Assembly (NCBI RefSeq): GCF_014596745.1
Contig: NZ_JABTCF010000001.1
Location: 372,001-436,000, forward strand
Origin: Maribacter aquimaris
Lineage (GTDB): Bacteria > Bacteroidota > Bacteroidia > Flavobacteriales > Flavobacteriaceae
Direction: 5' to 3'
DNA length: 64,000 nt
The translations under genes were made by a program, and so were the position numbers. A model generated the notes under the pieces. The model had not been told where the DNA came from. It did not search any database and saw only the letters and a list, made by a program, of their open reading frames with translations. Positions 46,140-54,690 of this stretch are shown here, in pieces (the stretch's first letter is position 1; each line of letters starts with the position of its first letter).

Positions 46140-46781
46140 ATGTCTACAGCCCCTGAAAATTCTAGAAACAACTTTCCCAAAAGGCGAGCACAAAGTGTTT
46201 CCTTTAGGGGTCTTTCTGCATTTACCAATAATCTTGAAAAATTCTTTTTCTCAGAAATCTCAATACGGAACATCGCTACAAACGATAATCAGGTCCGTTT
46301 GATTATCGATTTAACTTGTGATTTGAACTTGATCGAAATGATCATGCACTCCTATAAAGGTACATGGGGAACGTTCAGCGAATGCAAATACCCTTTTGCC
46401 CATGAATTAGCAATATTGGAACAATATAACAACATTTCTTTCGACGTCGAAGAGTTTACCATCAACCTAAAAGACACCAGTATAATCATAAACAAAATAT
46501 ACGAACAAAGTATATCAACCCACTTGGACTGTGTTATTAGGAATCTGGAAAAACACTACGTTCAATTAACCAAAGGAAATGTTGAAATTCCTTATGAAAT
46601 TTTTGTGGCTGTTTTTGAAGATGACATATTAACACCGGAACTTGTTAGTAACCAAACAAAAAAGACCCATAACTATGCTAGCTATTGGGCCTTATATTTT
46701 GAATCAGAGCAAGATGCCGTTATTTACGACCTCAAGAACAACAGGTTCATCTATGAGGATTTACATATGATAAACGAATAA
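46140..46781 (+). CDS. Unrecognised 213-residue protein, putative member of the same regulon
   Basis: Soluble, mixed alpha/beta, no signal peptide or membrane segment. The N-terminus is basic (NNFPKRRAQSVSFRGL); the remainder is acidic to neutral, with a patterned RLIIDLTCDLNLIEMIMHSY region and a late YASYWALYFESEQDAVIYDL strand pair. I recognise no family and no catalytic motif. It follows the response regulator, but with its own promoter and palindrome it is more likely a controlled target. It converges on glyA with a gap of 9 bases. Confidence 0.65.
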   Translation: MSTAPENSRNNFPKRRAQSVSFRGLSAFTNNLEKFFFSEISIRNIATNDNQVRLIIDLTCDLNLIEMIMHSYKGTWGTFSECKYPFAHELAILEQYNNISFDVEEFTINLKDTSIIINKIYEQSISTHLDCVIRNLEKHYVQLTKGNVEIPYEIFVAVFEDDILTPELVSNQTKKTHNYASYWALYFESEQDAVIYDLKNNRFIYEDLHMINE

Positions 46782-46790
46782 GTTTATCTA

Positions 46791-48065
46791 TCAGGCATTG
46801 AACAAAGCCCTGTCATGCATTAAGGCGTTCACCTCACTCTTAACCTGAGCTATTACATCCTCGTCTTCGGCATGGGTAAGAACGCGATCGATGAAATCAA
46901 CTATAGTCGACATTTCATTTTCTTTTAGTCCACGTGTGGTAATCGCTGCAGTACCAAATCGGATTCCAGAAGTTACAAATGGTGATTTATCATCGAAAGG
47001 AACCATATTCTTGTTTGCGGTGATATCGGCCTTCACCAACACTTTTTCCGCATCTTTTCCTGTAATGTCCTTATTGCGCAAATCAATCAACATCATATGA
47101 TTGTCGGTTCCCCCTGAAATAATATTATACCCTTTGGCAACAAATGCTGAAGCCATGGCCGCCGCATTTTTCTTGACCTGCAGCATATAATTCAAGTATT
47201 CATCGGTCAATGCTTCTCCAAAAGCTATGGCTTTTGCCGCAATAATATGTTCCAACGGCCCCCCTTGATTCCCAGGAAAGACAGCCAAATCGAGCAATGC
47301 GGACATCTTTCTCAAATTTCCGTTCTTCAAACGAATTCCAAAAGGATTGTCAAAATCCTGCCCCATCAAAATCAATCCACCCCTCGGACCACGTAAGGTT
47401 TTATGGGTTGTAGTGGTTACAACATGACAATGTGGAATCGGATCATTAAGTATGCCTTTTGCAATTAAACCTGCTGGGTGCGCTATATCCGCCATAAGGA
47501 TGGCATCTACACTATCCGCGATTTCACGAAAACGTTTAAAATCCATATCCCTTGAATAGGCAGAGGCTCCGGCTATGATCAATTTGGGTTTTTCCTTTAA
47601 TGCGATTTCCTGTATGGCATCATAGTTAAGCACCCCTGTCTCAGCATCTACACCATAAAATACAGGATTGTACAATCTTCCAGAGAAATTCACGGGTGAC
47701 CCATGGGTTAAATGCCCTCCATGTGAAAGATCGAATCCCAGAATCTTATCACCCGGTTTTAAAAAGGCGTGAAAAACCGCGGCATTTGCCTGCGACCCTG
47801 AATGTGGCTGCACATTGGCGTAAGTTGCCCCGAATAATTCCTTTGCCCTATCAATAGCGATTTGCTCAACTTGATCCACTACTTCACATCCGCCGTAATA
47901 TCTTTTTCCAGGATATCCTTCGGCATATTTATTGGTCAATACCGAACCCGCTGCCTCCATTACCTGGGGACTTGTGAAGTTCTCTGAAGCGATAAGTTCA
48001 ACCCCGTTCAATTGTCTTTGTTTCTCAGCTTCTATTAAATCAAAAATGAGATGGTCACGTTGCAT
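46791..48065 (-). CDS. glyA: Serine hydroxymethyltransferase
   Basis: PLP enzyme that interconverts serine and glycine while charging tetrahydrofolate. The 424-residue product has [34 protein letters not shown], the cofactor Lys in [15 protein letters not shown], and GNQGGPLEH, with the C-terminal [15 protein letters not shown]. Full length. It is divergent from fahA, with a 111-base gap containing the fahA promoter. Confidence 0.97.
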   Translation of the reverse strand: MQRDHLIFDLIEAEKQRQLNGVELIASENFTSPQVMEAAGSVLTNKYAEGYPGKRYYGGCEVVDQVEQIAIDRAKELFGATYANVQPHSGSQANAAVFHAFLKPGDKILGFDLSHGGHLTHGSPVNFSGRLYNPVFYGVDAETGVLNYDAIQEIALKEKPKLIIAGASAYSRDMDFKRFREIADSVDAILMADIAHPAGLIAKGILNDPIPHCHVVTTTTHKTLRGPRGGLILMGQDFDNPFGIRLKNGNLRKMSALLDLAVFPGNQGGPLEHIIAAKAIAFGEALTDEYLNYMLQVKKNAAAMASAFVAKGYNIISGGTDNHMMLIDLRNKDITGKDAEKVLVKADITANKNMVPFDDKSPFVTSGIRFGTAAITTRGLKENEMSTIVDFIDRVLTHAEDEDVIAQVKSEVNALMHDRALFNA

Positions 48066-48109
48066 ATTTTCTTTTATGTTAAATGAGCGGTAAAAATACG
48101 AATTGCCAA

Positions 48110-48138
48110 TTGGTTATTGATGGAAAATAATATATTTG
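48110..48138 (+). promoter_or_regulatory. Candidate fumarylacetoacetase promoter
   Basis: TTG (48110-48112), 18-base spacer, TATATTTG (48131-48138; perfect TAnnTTTG), 38 bases before the ATG. Confidence 0.5.
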
Positions 48139-48176
48139 ATTTGGAATTTATCAAATACAAATTAACAATTTGAGAT

Positions 48177-49478
48177 ATGGAGATACTTGCGAACAACCCC
48201 GATAAAAAAACTTGGATTCCTACCCCGGAAAATACGGACTTTCCCATTCAGAACATACCCTTTGGTGTATTTTTGACCAGGGATGACATCATTACCATAG
48301 GTACCCGTATCGGTGATACCGCCATAGATTTGGGGGCTATGCACCAATTGGGATATTTCGATGGAATTCCTTTGACCGATGATATTTTTCTGCAGGACAC
48401 CCTAAATGATTTCATCTCGGACGGACAAAAAACATGGCGATTGGTGCGTAATCGTATCAGTGAGGTATTTGATATGGGGAATGGGACCTTGAAAAATAAT
48501 GAGAACCATAAGAACATCATTCTTTTTGACCTCAAGGAAATAGAAATGCAACTACCGGTTCAAATTGGTGACTACACCGATTTTTACTCCAGTAAAGAAC
48601 ATGCCACCAACGTGGGTACGATGTTTCGTGACCCCGAAAATGCACTGCTCCCGAATTGGTTGCATATCCCCGTAGGGTACCATGGTAGAAGTTCTACGAT
48701 CATTCCCAGTGGGATACCGATTCATAGGCCCATGGGACAAACTATGCCCAAAGGTGCGGAAAAACCTGTCTTCGGTCCTTCAAGATTGATTGATTTTGAA
48801 TTGGAAATGGCCTTTATCACTACGGATGCCAACTCTTTGGGAGAACCTATTGCCGTGGAAGACGCCGAAGACCATATCTTTGGAATGGTCTTGTTCAACG
48901 ACTGGAGTGCACGGGATATACAAAAATGGGAATATGTACCCTTAGGCCCATTCCTAGCCAAAAGTTTTGCTTCCTCGATTTCCCCCTGGATCGTAACATT
49001 GGATGCGTTGGCACCTTTTAGATGCAAAGGCCCAAAACAGGAGCCAAAACCTTTTCCATATTTAGCCCTCGAAGGGGAACACAGTTTTGATATTAACTTG
49101 GAAGTGGATTTAATTACACCGGAAGGCATCCCCACAACAATTTCAAAATCGAACTTTAAATACATGTATTGGTCCATGGCACAGCAATTGGCCCATCACA
49201 CCACAAACGGTTGTAAAGTCAATAGTGGGGATATGATGGGTAGCGGAACGATTTCCGGTCCAACCCCCGATTCATATGGTTCTATGCTGGAGCTTGCGTG
49301 GCAAGGGACAAAACCCATTACCTTAAAGGACGGCAGTGAACGTAAATTCATTCAGGACAATGATACCGTAGTCATTAAGGGCTTTTGTGAAAGAAACGGA
49401 CATCGTCTTGGTTTTGGTGAAGTTTCCACAAAACTATTGCCTGTTTTTAATTCCAAAAAAGATAAAAAGAGCATATAA
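48177..49478 (+). CDS. fahA: Fumarylacetoacetase
   Basis: Last enzyme of tyrosine degradation: cleaves fumarylacetoacetate to fumarate and acetoacetate. The 433-residue product has the N-terminal SH3-like domain (FPIQNIPFGVFLT) and the FAH fold: DYTDFYSSKEHATNVGTMFR, IPVGYHGRSSTIIPSGIPI, LGPFLAKSFASSISPWIV, and the metal-binding RLIDFELEMAF. Full length. The other genes of the tyrosine pathway are not nearby. It has its own promoter. Confidence 0.95.
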   Translation: MEILANNPDKKTWIPTPENTDFPIQNIPFGVFLTRDDIITIGTRIGDTAIDLGAMHQLGYFDGIPLTDDIFLQDTLNDFISDGQKTWRLVRNRISEVFDMGNGTLKNNENHKNIILFDLKEIEMQLPVQIGDYTDFYSSKEHATNVGTMFRDPENALLPNWLHIPVGYHGRSSTIIPSGIPIHRPMGQTMPKGAEKPVFGPSRLIDFELEMAFITTDANSLGEPIAVEDAEDHIFGMVLFNDWSARDIQKWEYVPLGPFLAKSFASSISPWIVTLDALAPFRCKGPKQEPKPFPYLALEGEHSFDINLEVDLITPEGIPTTISKSNFKYMYWSMAQQLAHHTTNGCKVNSGDMMGSGTISGPTPDSYGSMLELAWQGTKPITLKDGSERKFIQDNDTVVIKGFCERNGHRLGFGEVSTKLLPVFNSKKDKKSI

Positions 49479-49586
49479 AAAGGTTTTTCATCGAAACAAT
49501 ACGATAATTTATCGTTTTACGTTATCAACAAACACAGTTTTGGCACGAGTGTTGAAAATGTAGTATACAACGGTAAATTAAATATC

Positions 49587-50774
49587 ATGAAGAAACTTTT
49601 ACTTTTAAGCGGAATCTTACTTTTAATGTTGTCTTGCGGCGGGGTAAAAAAGACCCAACAAGCCTTAAATACGGGCAATTATATGAACGCCATAAACAGT
49701 GCCGTTCAAAAGTTAGCGGAAAACAAAGACAAAAAAAGCAACCAATCTTATGTGCTTTTATTGGAGGAAGCCTTTCAAAAAAACACCGAGAGGGAGTTGG
49801 AACAAATTGCTTTTCTGCAAAAGGACGGTAATCCCGCAAATCTTGAAACCATCTATAAAGGATACGAAAACCTTAATCGCATTCAAGAAATGATAAAACC
49901 ATTATTGCCCTTGCGCATTAATGATCAAAATAGAAATGCGGAATTTTCCCTAACCAACTACGACAGGGAGATTATTGCTACAAAAGATAAACTTTCATCG
50001 TATTTGTACGATAATGCTTTAAATCTTTTGACCAATGCCACCAACAAATACGATTATAGAAAAGCCTATGATGATTTCGATTATTTGAGCGAAATTAATC
50101 CTGGCTATGGCGATACTAGGTTAAAAATGGAAGAAGCCTATCAAAAGGGCCAAGATTATGTAAAGGTAGAAATGATCAATAATACAGAAAAGATCATTCC
50201 TGTTAAGCTTGAGGAAGAACTATTGAATTTCAATGCCTATGGATTGGAAGACAAATGGACAAAATACCACACCAACCCCCTTGCAAACATCGACTATGAT
50301 TATGATATGCAAATAGAGTTAAGGGAAATCAATATTTCCCCCGAACAAGTAAACGAAAAACAGATCATAAAGGAAAAACAAATAAAGGACGGCCAAAAAT
50401 ACCTTTTGAACAATGACGGGAATGTTGTCAAGGATAGTTTAGGCAACAAAATAAAAGTGGACAAGTTCAAAACGGTCAAATGTAATTTTTATCAGTTCAC
50501 ACAATTCAAAACTGCACAAGTTGCAGGCTTTATAAGCTATTTTGACTTGGAAACAAAACAACAACTAAATTCCTACCCCCTTTCCAGTGAATATGTATTT
50601 GAACATGTTTATGCCAATTACGATGGTGATAAAAGGGCTTTGGAAAATGAATTGGTTTCTTTGTTAAACCTTGCCTCGGTTCCGTTTCCATCAAACGAAC
50701 AAATGGTATATGACGCTGGTGAAGACCTTAAAAATCGTATAAAAGGAATTATAACCTCACACCGATTCAACTAA
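49587..50774 (+). CDS. Lipoprotein of unknown function
   Basis: A 395-residue lipoprotein (lipobox LLLMLSC). The first half is helical with TPR-like units (TGNYMNAINSAVQKLAENKDKK, KYDYRKAYDDFDYLSEINPGY), the second half is beta-rich (VKVEMINNTEKIIPVKLEEELL, then a C-terminal NFYQFTQFKTAQVAGFISYFDLE). I do not recognise the family. Exported, with its own terminator. A short 6-base-arm palindrome (49501-49515) lies upstream but may be chance. Confidence 0.65.
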   Translation: MKKLLLLSGILLLMLSCGGVKKTQQALNTGNYMNAINSAVQKLAENKDKKSNQSYVLLLEEAFQKNTERELEQIAFLQKDGNPANLETIYKGYENLNRIQEMIKPLLPLRINDQNRNAEFSLTNYDREIIATKDKLSSYLYDNALNLLTNATNKYDYRKAYDDFDYLSEINPGYGDTRLKMEEAYQKGQDYVKVEMINNTEKIIPVKLEEELLNFNAYGLEDKWTKYHTNPLANIDYDYDMQIELREINISPEQVNEKQIIKEKQIKDGQKYLLNNDGNVVKDSLGNKIKVDKFKTVKCNFYQFTQFKTAQVAGFISYFDLETKQQLNSYPLSSEYVFEHVYANYDGDKRALENELVSLLNLASVPFPSNEQMVYDAGEDLKNRIKGIITSHRFN

Positions 50775-50775
50775 A

Positions 50776-50809
50776 AAAAAGGCCCTGAATTTACTTTCAG
50801 GGCTTTTTT
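50776..50809. terminator. Bidirectional terminator
   Basis: Stem GCCCTGAA/TTCAGGGC with an A run before and a T run after, between a + strand gene (stop at 50774) and the minus strand ytxJ (stop at 50811). Confidence 0.85.
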
Positions 50810-50810
50810 A

Positions 50811-51206
50811 TTACACATAAGAATTAAGGTCAATGGAATTGATACCCCCATGGGAATCATGGGCTACCACTACCCCATTTCGTATTACCAAAAGCTGTGG
50901 CGATTGGTGCACTACCTGGAATTTGATGCCTGTTTCATTGGAAACCTCCCTAAAACTATGTAAATCCAAATAATAGAGATCGAATTGATCTTTGGGATAA
51001 TCATAATTGGTGTTAAACGTATTCAGCACCATTCTACTGATACCACAGGTCGTTGAATGTTTAAATATTACCTGGGTCTTATCTTTTGATTTTTCTACAA
51101 TTTCATCCAATTGGTGTACGGAAACCAGGGGTTTCCATGGTACATTGGGTTGTTCTTTCTTAGGTTTTTCACCACTTTTACCAAAAAGGTCCTTAAATAA
51201 TCCCAT
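50811..51206 (-). CDS. ytxJ: Bacillithiol system redox-active protein YtxJ
   Basis: A 131-residue monothiol bacilliredoxin. The active-site region is FKHSTTCGISRMVLNTF with Cys54, followed by a thioredoxin-fold core (DLYYLDLHSFREVSNETGI) and the QSPQLLVIRNG cis-Pro strand. It removes bacillithiol from mixed disulfides on proteins. Its presence implies that the organism uses bacillithiol instead of glutathione. Divergent from clpB, sharing a 162-base gap. Confidence 0.9.
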   Translation of the reverse strand: MGLFKDLFGKSGEKPKKEQPNVPWKPLVSVHQLDEIVEKSKDKTQVIFKHSTTCGISRMVLNTFNTNYDYPKDQFDLYYLDLHSFREVSNETGIKFQVVHQSPQLLVIRNGVVVAHDSHGGINSIDLNSYV

Positions 51207-51368
51207 AGTGTATTTTTATCTCTAAGTCGCTTATAATCCAAATCCTTACTCTGCCGTAATGTCTTGTGTTTTTAGGCTTTTACAGACATTTTGTCCGCTT
51301 GTTCCACTTGGTAGGATTATTGACATTCATATACCAAAAGTAATCTATAACAAGAAAAAACAACGCTG

Positions 51369-53969
51369 ATGAACTTTAATAATTTTACCATAAAATCACA
51401 GGAAGCCGTTCAGCTTGCCCAACAAATTGCGCAAGAGATGGGCCACCAACAGATAGAGAACGAACATCTTTTCAAGGCTATTTCACAAGTCGATGAAAAT
51501 GTACTTCCGTTCATTCTAAAGAAATTGAACGTCAATACCAATTTATTGAACCAAATCCTCGATAAGGAGTTGGAGAGTTTCCCAAAGGTAAGCGGCGGTG
51601 AGATCATGGTCTCAAGAGAAGCTGGAAAAAGCTTGACCGAAGCGGGTATCATTGCCAAAAAAATGGAAGATGAATATGTTTCCATAGAACATATCCTATT
51701 GGCGATACTCAAGTCCAAAAGTAAGATTTCACAAATCCTTAAAGACCAAGGAGTCACTGAAAAAGACCTTAAAAAAGCCATAGAGGAACTTCGAAAAGGA
51801 GGTAAAGTAACCTCTCAAAGTGCGGAAGAGACCTATAACTCCCTTGAAAAATATGCCCGTAACCTTAACCAATTGGCCGACAGCGGAAAATTGGACCCTG
51901 TTATTGGTCGGGACGAGGAAATCAGGCGTATTTTACAGATCCTCTCAAGAAGAACCAAGAACAATCCTATACTGGTCGGTGAACCCGGTGTTGGTAAAAC
52001 CGCAATTGCGGAAGGATTGGCACATAGGATCATACAGGGAGACATTCCTGAAAACCTAAAGGATAAAGTCATATATTCTTTGGACATGGGCGCCTTGATT
52101 GCAGGTGCCAAATACAAAGGTGAATTTGAGGAACGATTGAAATCGGTGATTAAGGAAGTCACCGCCTCAGATGGTAACATTGTACTGTTTATTGATGAAA
52201 TCCATACCCTCGTGGGTGCTGGTGGTGGCCAAGGGGCCATGGATGCCGCCAACATTCTTAAACCTGCTTTGGCCAGGGGTGAACTAAGGGCGATAGGTGC
52301 AACTACATTGGATGAATATCAAAAATATTTTGAAAAGGACAAAGCCTTGGAACGTAGATTCCAAAAGGTCGTAGTCAACGAACCGGACACTGAAAGTGCT
52401 ATTTCCATCCTTAGGGGTATCAAGGAAAAATATGAGGCACACCACAAGGTACAGATTAAGGATGAAGCTGTTATTGGGGCCGTAGAACTATCCCAACGGT
52501 ATATAACCAATAGGTTCTTGCCTGATAAGGCAATCGACCTTATGGACGAAGCCGCTGCCAAACTCCGTATGGAAATCAATTCAAAACCTGAGGAATTGGA
52601 TATATTGGATAGAAAGATCATGCAACTCGAAATTGAGATAGAAGCCATTAAGCGTGAAGATGATCAGGCCAAACTTAAACTTTTGTATATCGACTTAGCC
52701 AATATCAAGGAGAAACGAAATGAAATATATGCCAAGTGGGAAAGTGAAAAAACGGTGATAGACTCTATTCAGAAAATCAAGAATGACATAGAGAACTTTA
52801 AAGTGGAAGCCGAACGGGCCGAGCGTAGTGGGGATTATGGCAAAGTAGCGGAATTGCGTTATGGCAAGATCAAGGAAGCCCAAGAAAAATTGGATGTCCT
52901 TCAACTAGAAATGTCAGAACAGCAACAAGGGGATACCTTGATTAAAGAGGAAGTCACTTATGAAGATATTGCTGAGGTCGTTGCCAAATGGACCGGTATT
53001 CCTGTAACCAAAATGTTGCAAAGTGAGCGTGAAAAATTATTGAAACTTGAGGAAGTCCTTCATAAACGTGTAGTAGGTCAGGATGAGGCGATACAGGCCG
53101 TATCCGATGCCATACGTAGAAGTAGGGCCGGACTCCAGGATGCCAAGAAACCAATAGGATCATTTTTGTTCCTCGGTACTACGGGGGTCGGTAAAACCGA
53201 ACTTGCGAAAACCTTGGCTTCTTATTTATTCGATGATGAGAACGCCATGACCCGGATAGATATGAGTGAATACCAAGAACGTCATTCCGTTAGTAGATTG
53301 GTAGGAGCACCTCCAGGATATGTAGGTTATGACGAGGGTGGTCAGCTTACCGAGGCCGTGCGAAGAAGACCCTATTCCGTGGTGTTGTTGGATGAAATTG
53401 AAAAAGCCCATCCAGATACATTCAATGTGCTCTTACAAGTGTTGGACGAAGGTCGACTTACCGACAACAAAGGACGTATTGCGGACTTTAAGAACACCAT
53501 AATTATTATGACCAGTAATATGGGTAGTCACATTATCCAAGAGAAGTTCGAAAACAATAAAGATATCTACAGTGCCTCAGAAGCTGCACGGGTAGAAGTT
53601 CTTGGACTATTGCGAAAAACAATTCGTCCTGAGTTTTTAAACAGGATTGATGACATTATCATGTTCACACCTTTGAACAAGGAAGATATCACACAGATCG
53701 TAAGACTGCAATTGGAACAATTGAGGAAAATGTTGGACAAACAGAATATCACAATTGACTTTACCGATGAAGCTATTACACATCTAGCCAATAAAGGGTA
53801 TGACCCCCAATATGGTGCGAGACCTATCAAAAGGATCATTCAAAAAGAAGTCTTGAACAATTTGTCCAAAGAGCTTCTTGGCGGAACCATTAAAGCGGAT
53901 AGCATTGTTTTGATCGACTCCTTTGATGGCCAATTGGTCTTTAGAAACCAAAATGAATTGGTAAATTAA
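51369..53969 (+). CDS. clpB: ATP-dependent disaggregase ClpB
   Basis: Hexameric AAA+ chaperone that pulls proteins out of aggregates with DnaK. The 866-residue product has the N-terminal double Clp domain (about 1-145), AAA1 with Walker A GEPGVGKTAIAEG (about residues 205-217), a coiled-coil middle domain (about 400-530, the ClpB hallmark), AAA2 with GTTGVGKTELAK, and a C-terminal D2-small domain. Full length. No CIRCE-type inverted repeat was seen upstream. Confidence 0.97.
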   Translation: MNFNNFTIKSQEAVQLAQQIAQEMGHQQIENEHLFKAISQVDENVLPFILKKLNVNTNLLNQILDKELESFPKVSGGEIMVSREAGKSLTEAGIIAKKMEDEYVSIEHILLAILKSKSKISQILKDQGVTEKDLKKAIEELRKGGKVTSQSAEETYNSLEKYARNLNQLADSGKLDPVIGRDEEIRRILQILSRRTKNNPILVGEPGVGKTAIAEGLAHRIIQGDIPENLKDKVIYSLDMGALIAGAKYKGEFEERLKSVIKEVTASDGNIVLFIDEIHTLVGAGGGQGAMDAANILKPALARGELRAIGATTLDEYQKYFEKDKALERRFQKVVVNEPDTESAISILRGIKEKYEAHHKVQIKDEAVIGAVELSQRYITNRFLPDKAIDLMDEAAAKLRMEINSKPEELDILDRKIMQLEIEIEAIKREDDQAKLKLLYIDLANIKEKRNEIYAKWESEKTVIDSIQKIKNDIENFKVEAERAERSGDYGKVAELRYGKIKEAQEKLDVLQLEMSEQQQGDTLIKEEVTYEDIAEVVAKWTGIPVTKMLQSEREKLLKLEEVLHKRVVGQDEAIQAVSDAIRRSRAGLQDAKKPIGSFLFLGTTGVGKTELAKTLASYLFDDENAMTRIDMSEYQERHSVSRLVGAPPGYVGYDEGGQLTEAVRRRPYSVVLLDEIEKAHPDTFNVLLQVLDEGRLTDNKGRIADFKNTIIIMTSNMGSHIIQEKFENNKDIYSASEAARVEVLGLLRKTIRPEFLNRIDDIIMFTPLNKEDITQIVRLQLEQLRKMLDKQNITIDFTDEAITHLANKGYDPQYGARPIKRIIQKEVLNNLSKELLGGTIKADSIVLIDSFDGQLVFRNQNELVN

Positions 53970-53984
53970 TAGCGTACTTTTTAT

Positions 53985-54022
53985 AAAAAAAGCCATGTCG
54001 ATACCGACATGGCCTTTTTTTT
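53985..54022 (+). terminator. clpB terminator
   Basis: Stem GCCATGTCG/CGACATGGC with a four-base loop and flanking A and T runs, 15 bases past the clpB stop. Confidence 0.88.
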
Positions 54023-54031
54023 ATCAATAAC

Positions 54032-54049
54032 ATATACCATACAGTATAT
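54032..54049. promoter_or_regulatory. Candidate TetR operator
   Basis: ATATAC-N6-GTATAT, adjoining a TAGTTTTT element (54049-54056, one mismatch to TAnnTTTG), and 34 bases before the TetR start. The layout fits autorepression. Confidence 0.5.
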
Positions 54050-54082
54050 AGTTTTTTTATATTCGTAGAAAATAGCTGTAAC

Positions 54083-54679
54083 ATGACAACCAAAGCTAAA
54101 CGAACAACTGCTTTTATAATTGAGACCGTTGCCCCAGTTTTTATCAAACACGGATACGTGGGCACTAGTATGAGTGACCTCACCGATGCTACGGGGTTAA
54201 CCAAAGGAGCTCTTTATGGCAATTTCGAAAACAAGGAAGCACTTGCGCTTGCCGCTTATGAATACAGTGTCAATAAACTTTTCAAGGCGATCGATAAACG
54301 ATTGGACATTGAAGGTGATTCTTTGGATAAATTATTCTCCTTAACTGAATTTTATAGCCATTATGATGTTTTTACCTCAGAATTGGGCGGTTGTCCCGTA
54401 TTGAATGTTGGGGTAGATGCGCAAAACAACAATAAATCCTTGGCAGCAGCTTCGCGTGAAACGATAAGGACCATAGAAGGTAAAATTGCCTTGGTACTTG
54501 AAAATGGCGTAAACAACAATGAACTGCGATTGCCGGTAACCCCGCTACAATTTGCAAAACAGTTCTTTACCATGCTACAAGGTGCCGTTGCAATGAGTAC
54601 GATGACCCTTGACCGCAAATACCTTACGAATACCGTGGCCTATTTAGAAGTATTGGTCAAAAAGGAAATCAAGAAATAA
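54083..54679 (+). CDS. TetR/AcrR family transcriptional regulator
   Basis: A 198-residue repressor with the N-terminal helix-turn-helix domain (residues about 5-50: VAPVFIKHGYVGTSMSDLTDATGLTKGALYGNFENKEAL) and an all-helical ligand-binding domain. The C-terminal region (CPVLNVGVDAQNNNK, FTMLQGAVAMSTM) is typical of the AcrR-like C-terminal. Probably represses itself through the palindrome at 54032. No transporter or other target lies next to it on the same strand. Confidence 0.9.
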   Translation: MTTKAKRTTAFIIETVAPVFIKHGYVGTSMSDLTDATGLTKGALYGNFENKEALALAAYEYSVNKLFKAIDKRLDIEGDSLDKLFSLTEFYSHYDVFTSELGGCPVLNVGVDAQNNNKSLAAASRETIRTIEGKIALVLENGVNNNELRLPVTPLQFAKQFFTMLQGAVAMSTMTLDRKYLTNTVAYLEVLVKKEIKK

Positions 54680-54690
54680 CCGTTTCTTAC

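Noticed and set aside
49501-49515. ACGATA-N3-TATCGT palindrome before the 49587 lipoprotein gene
   Set aside because: Six-base arms in AT-rich sequence are not significant on their own and no promoter element lies in a fitting position.
51207-51368. Heat-shock (CIRCE) element before clpB
   Set aside because: I looked for the inverted repeat TTAGCACTC-N9-GAGTGCTAA and did not find it.
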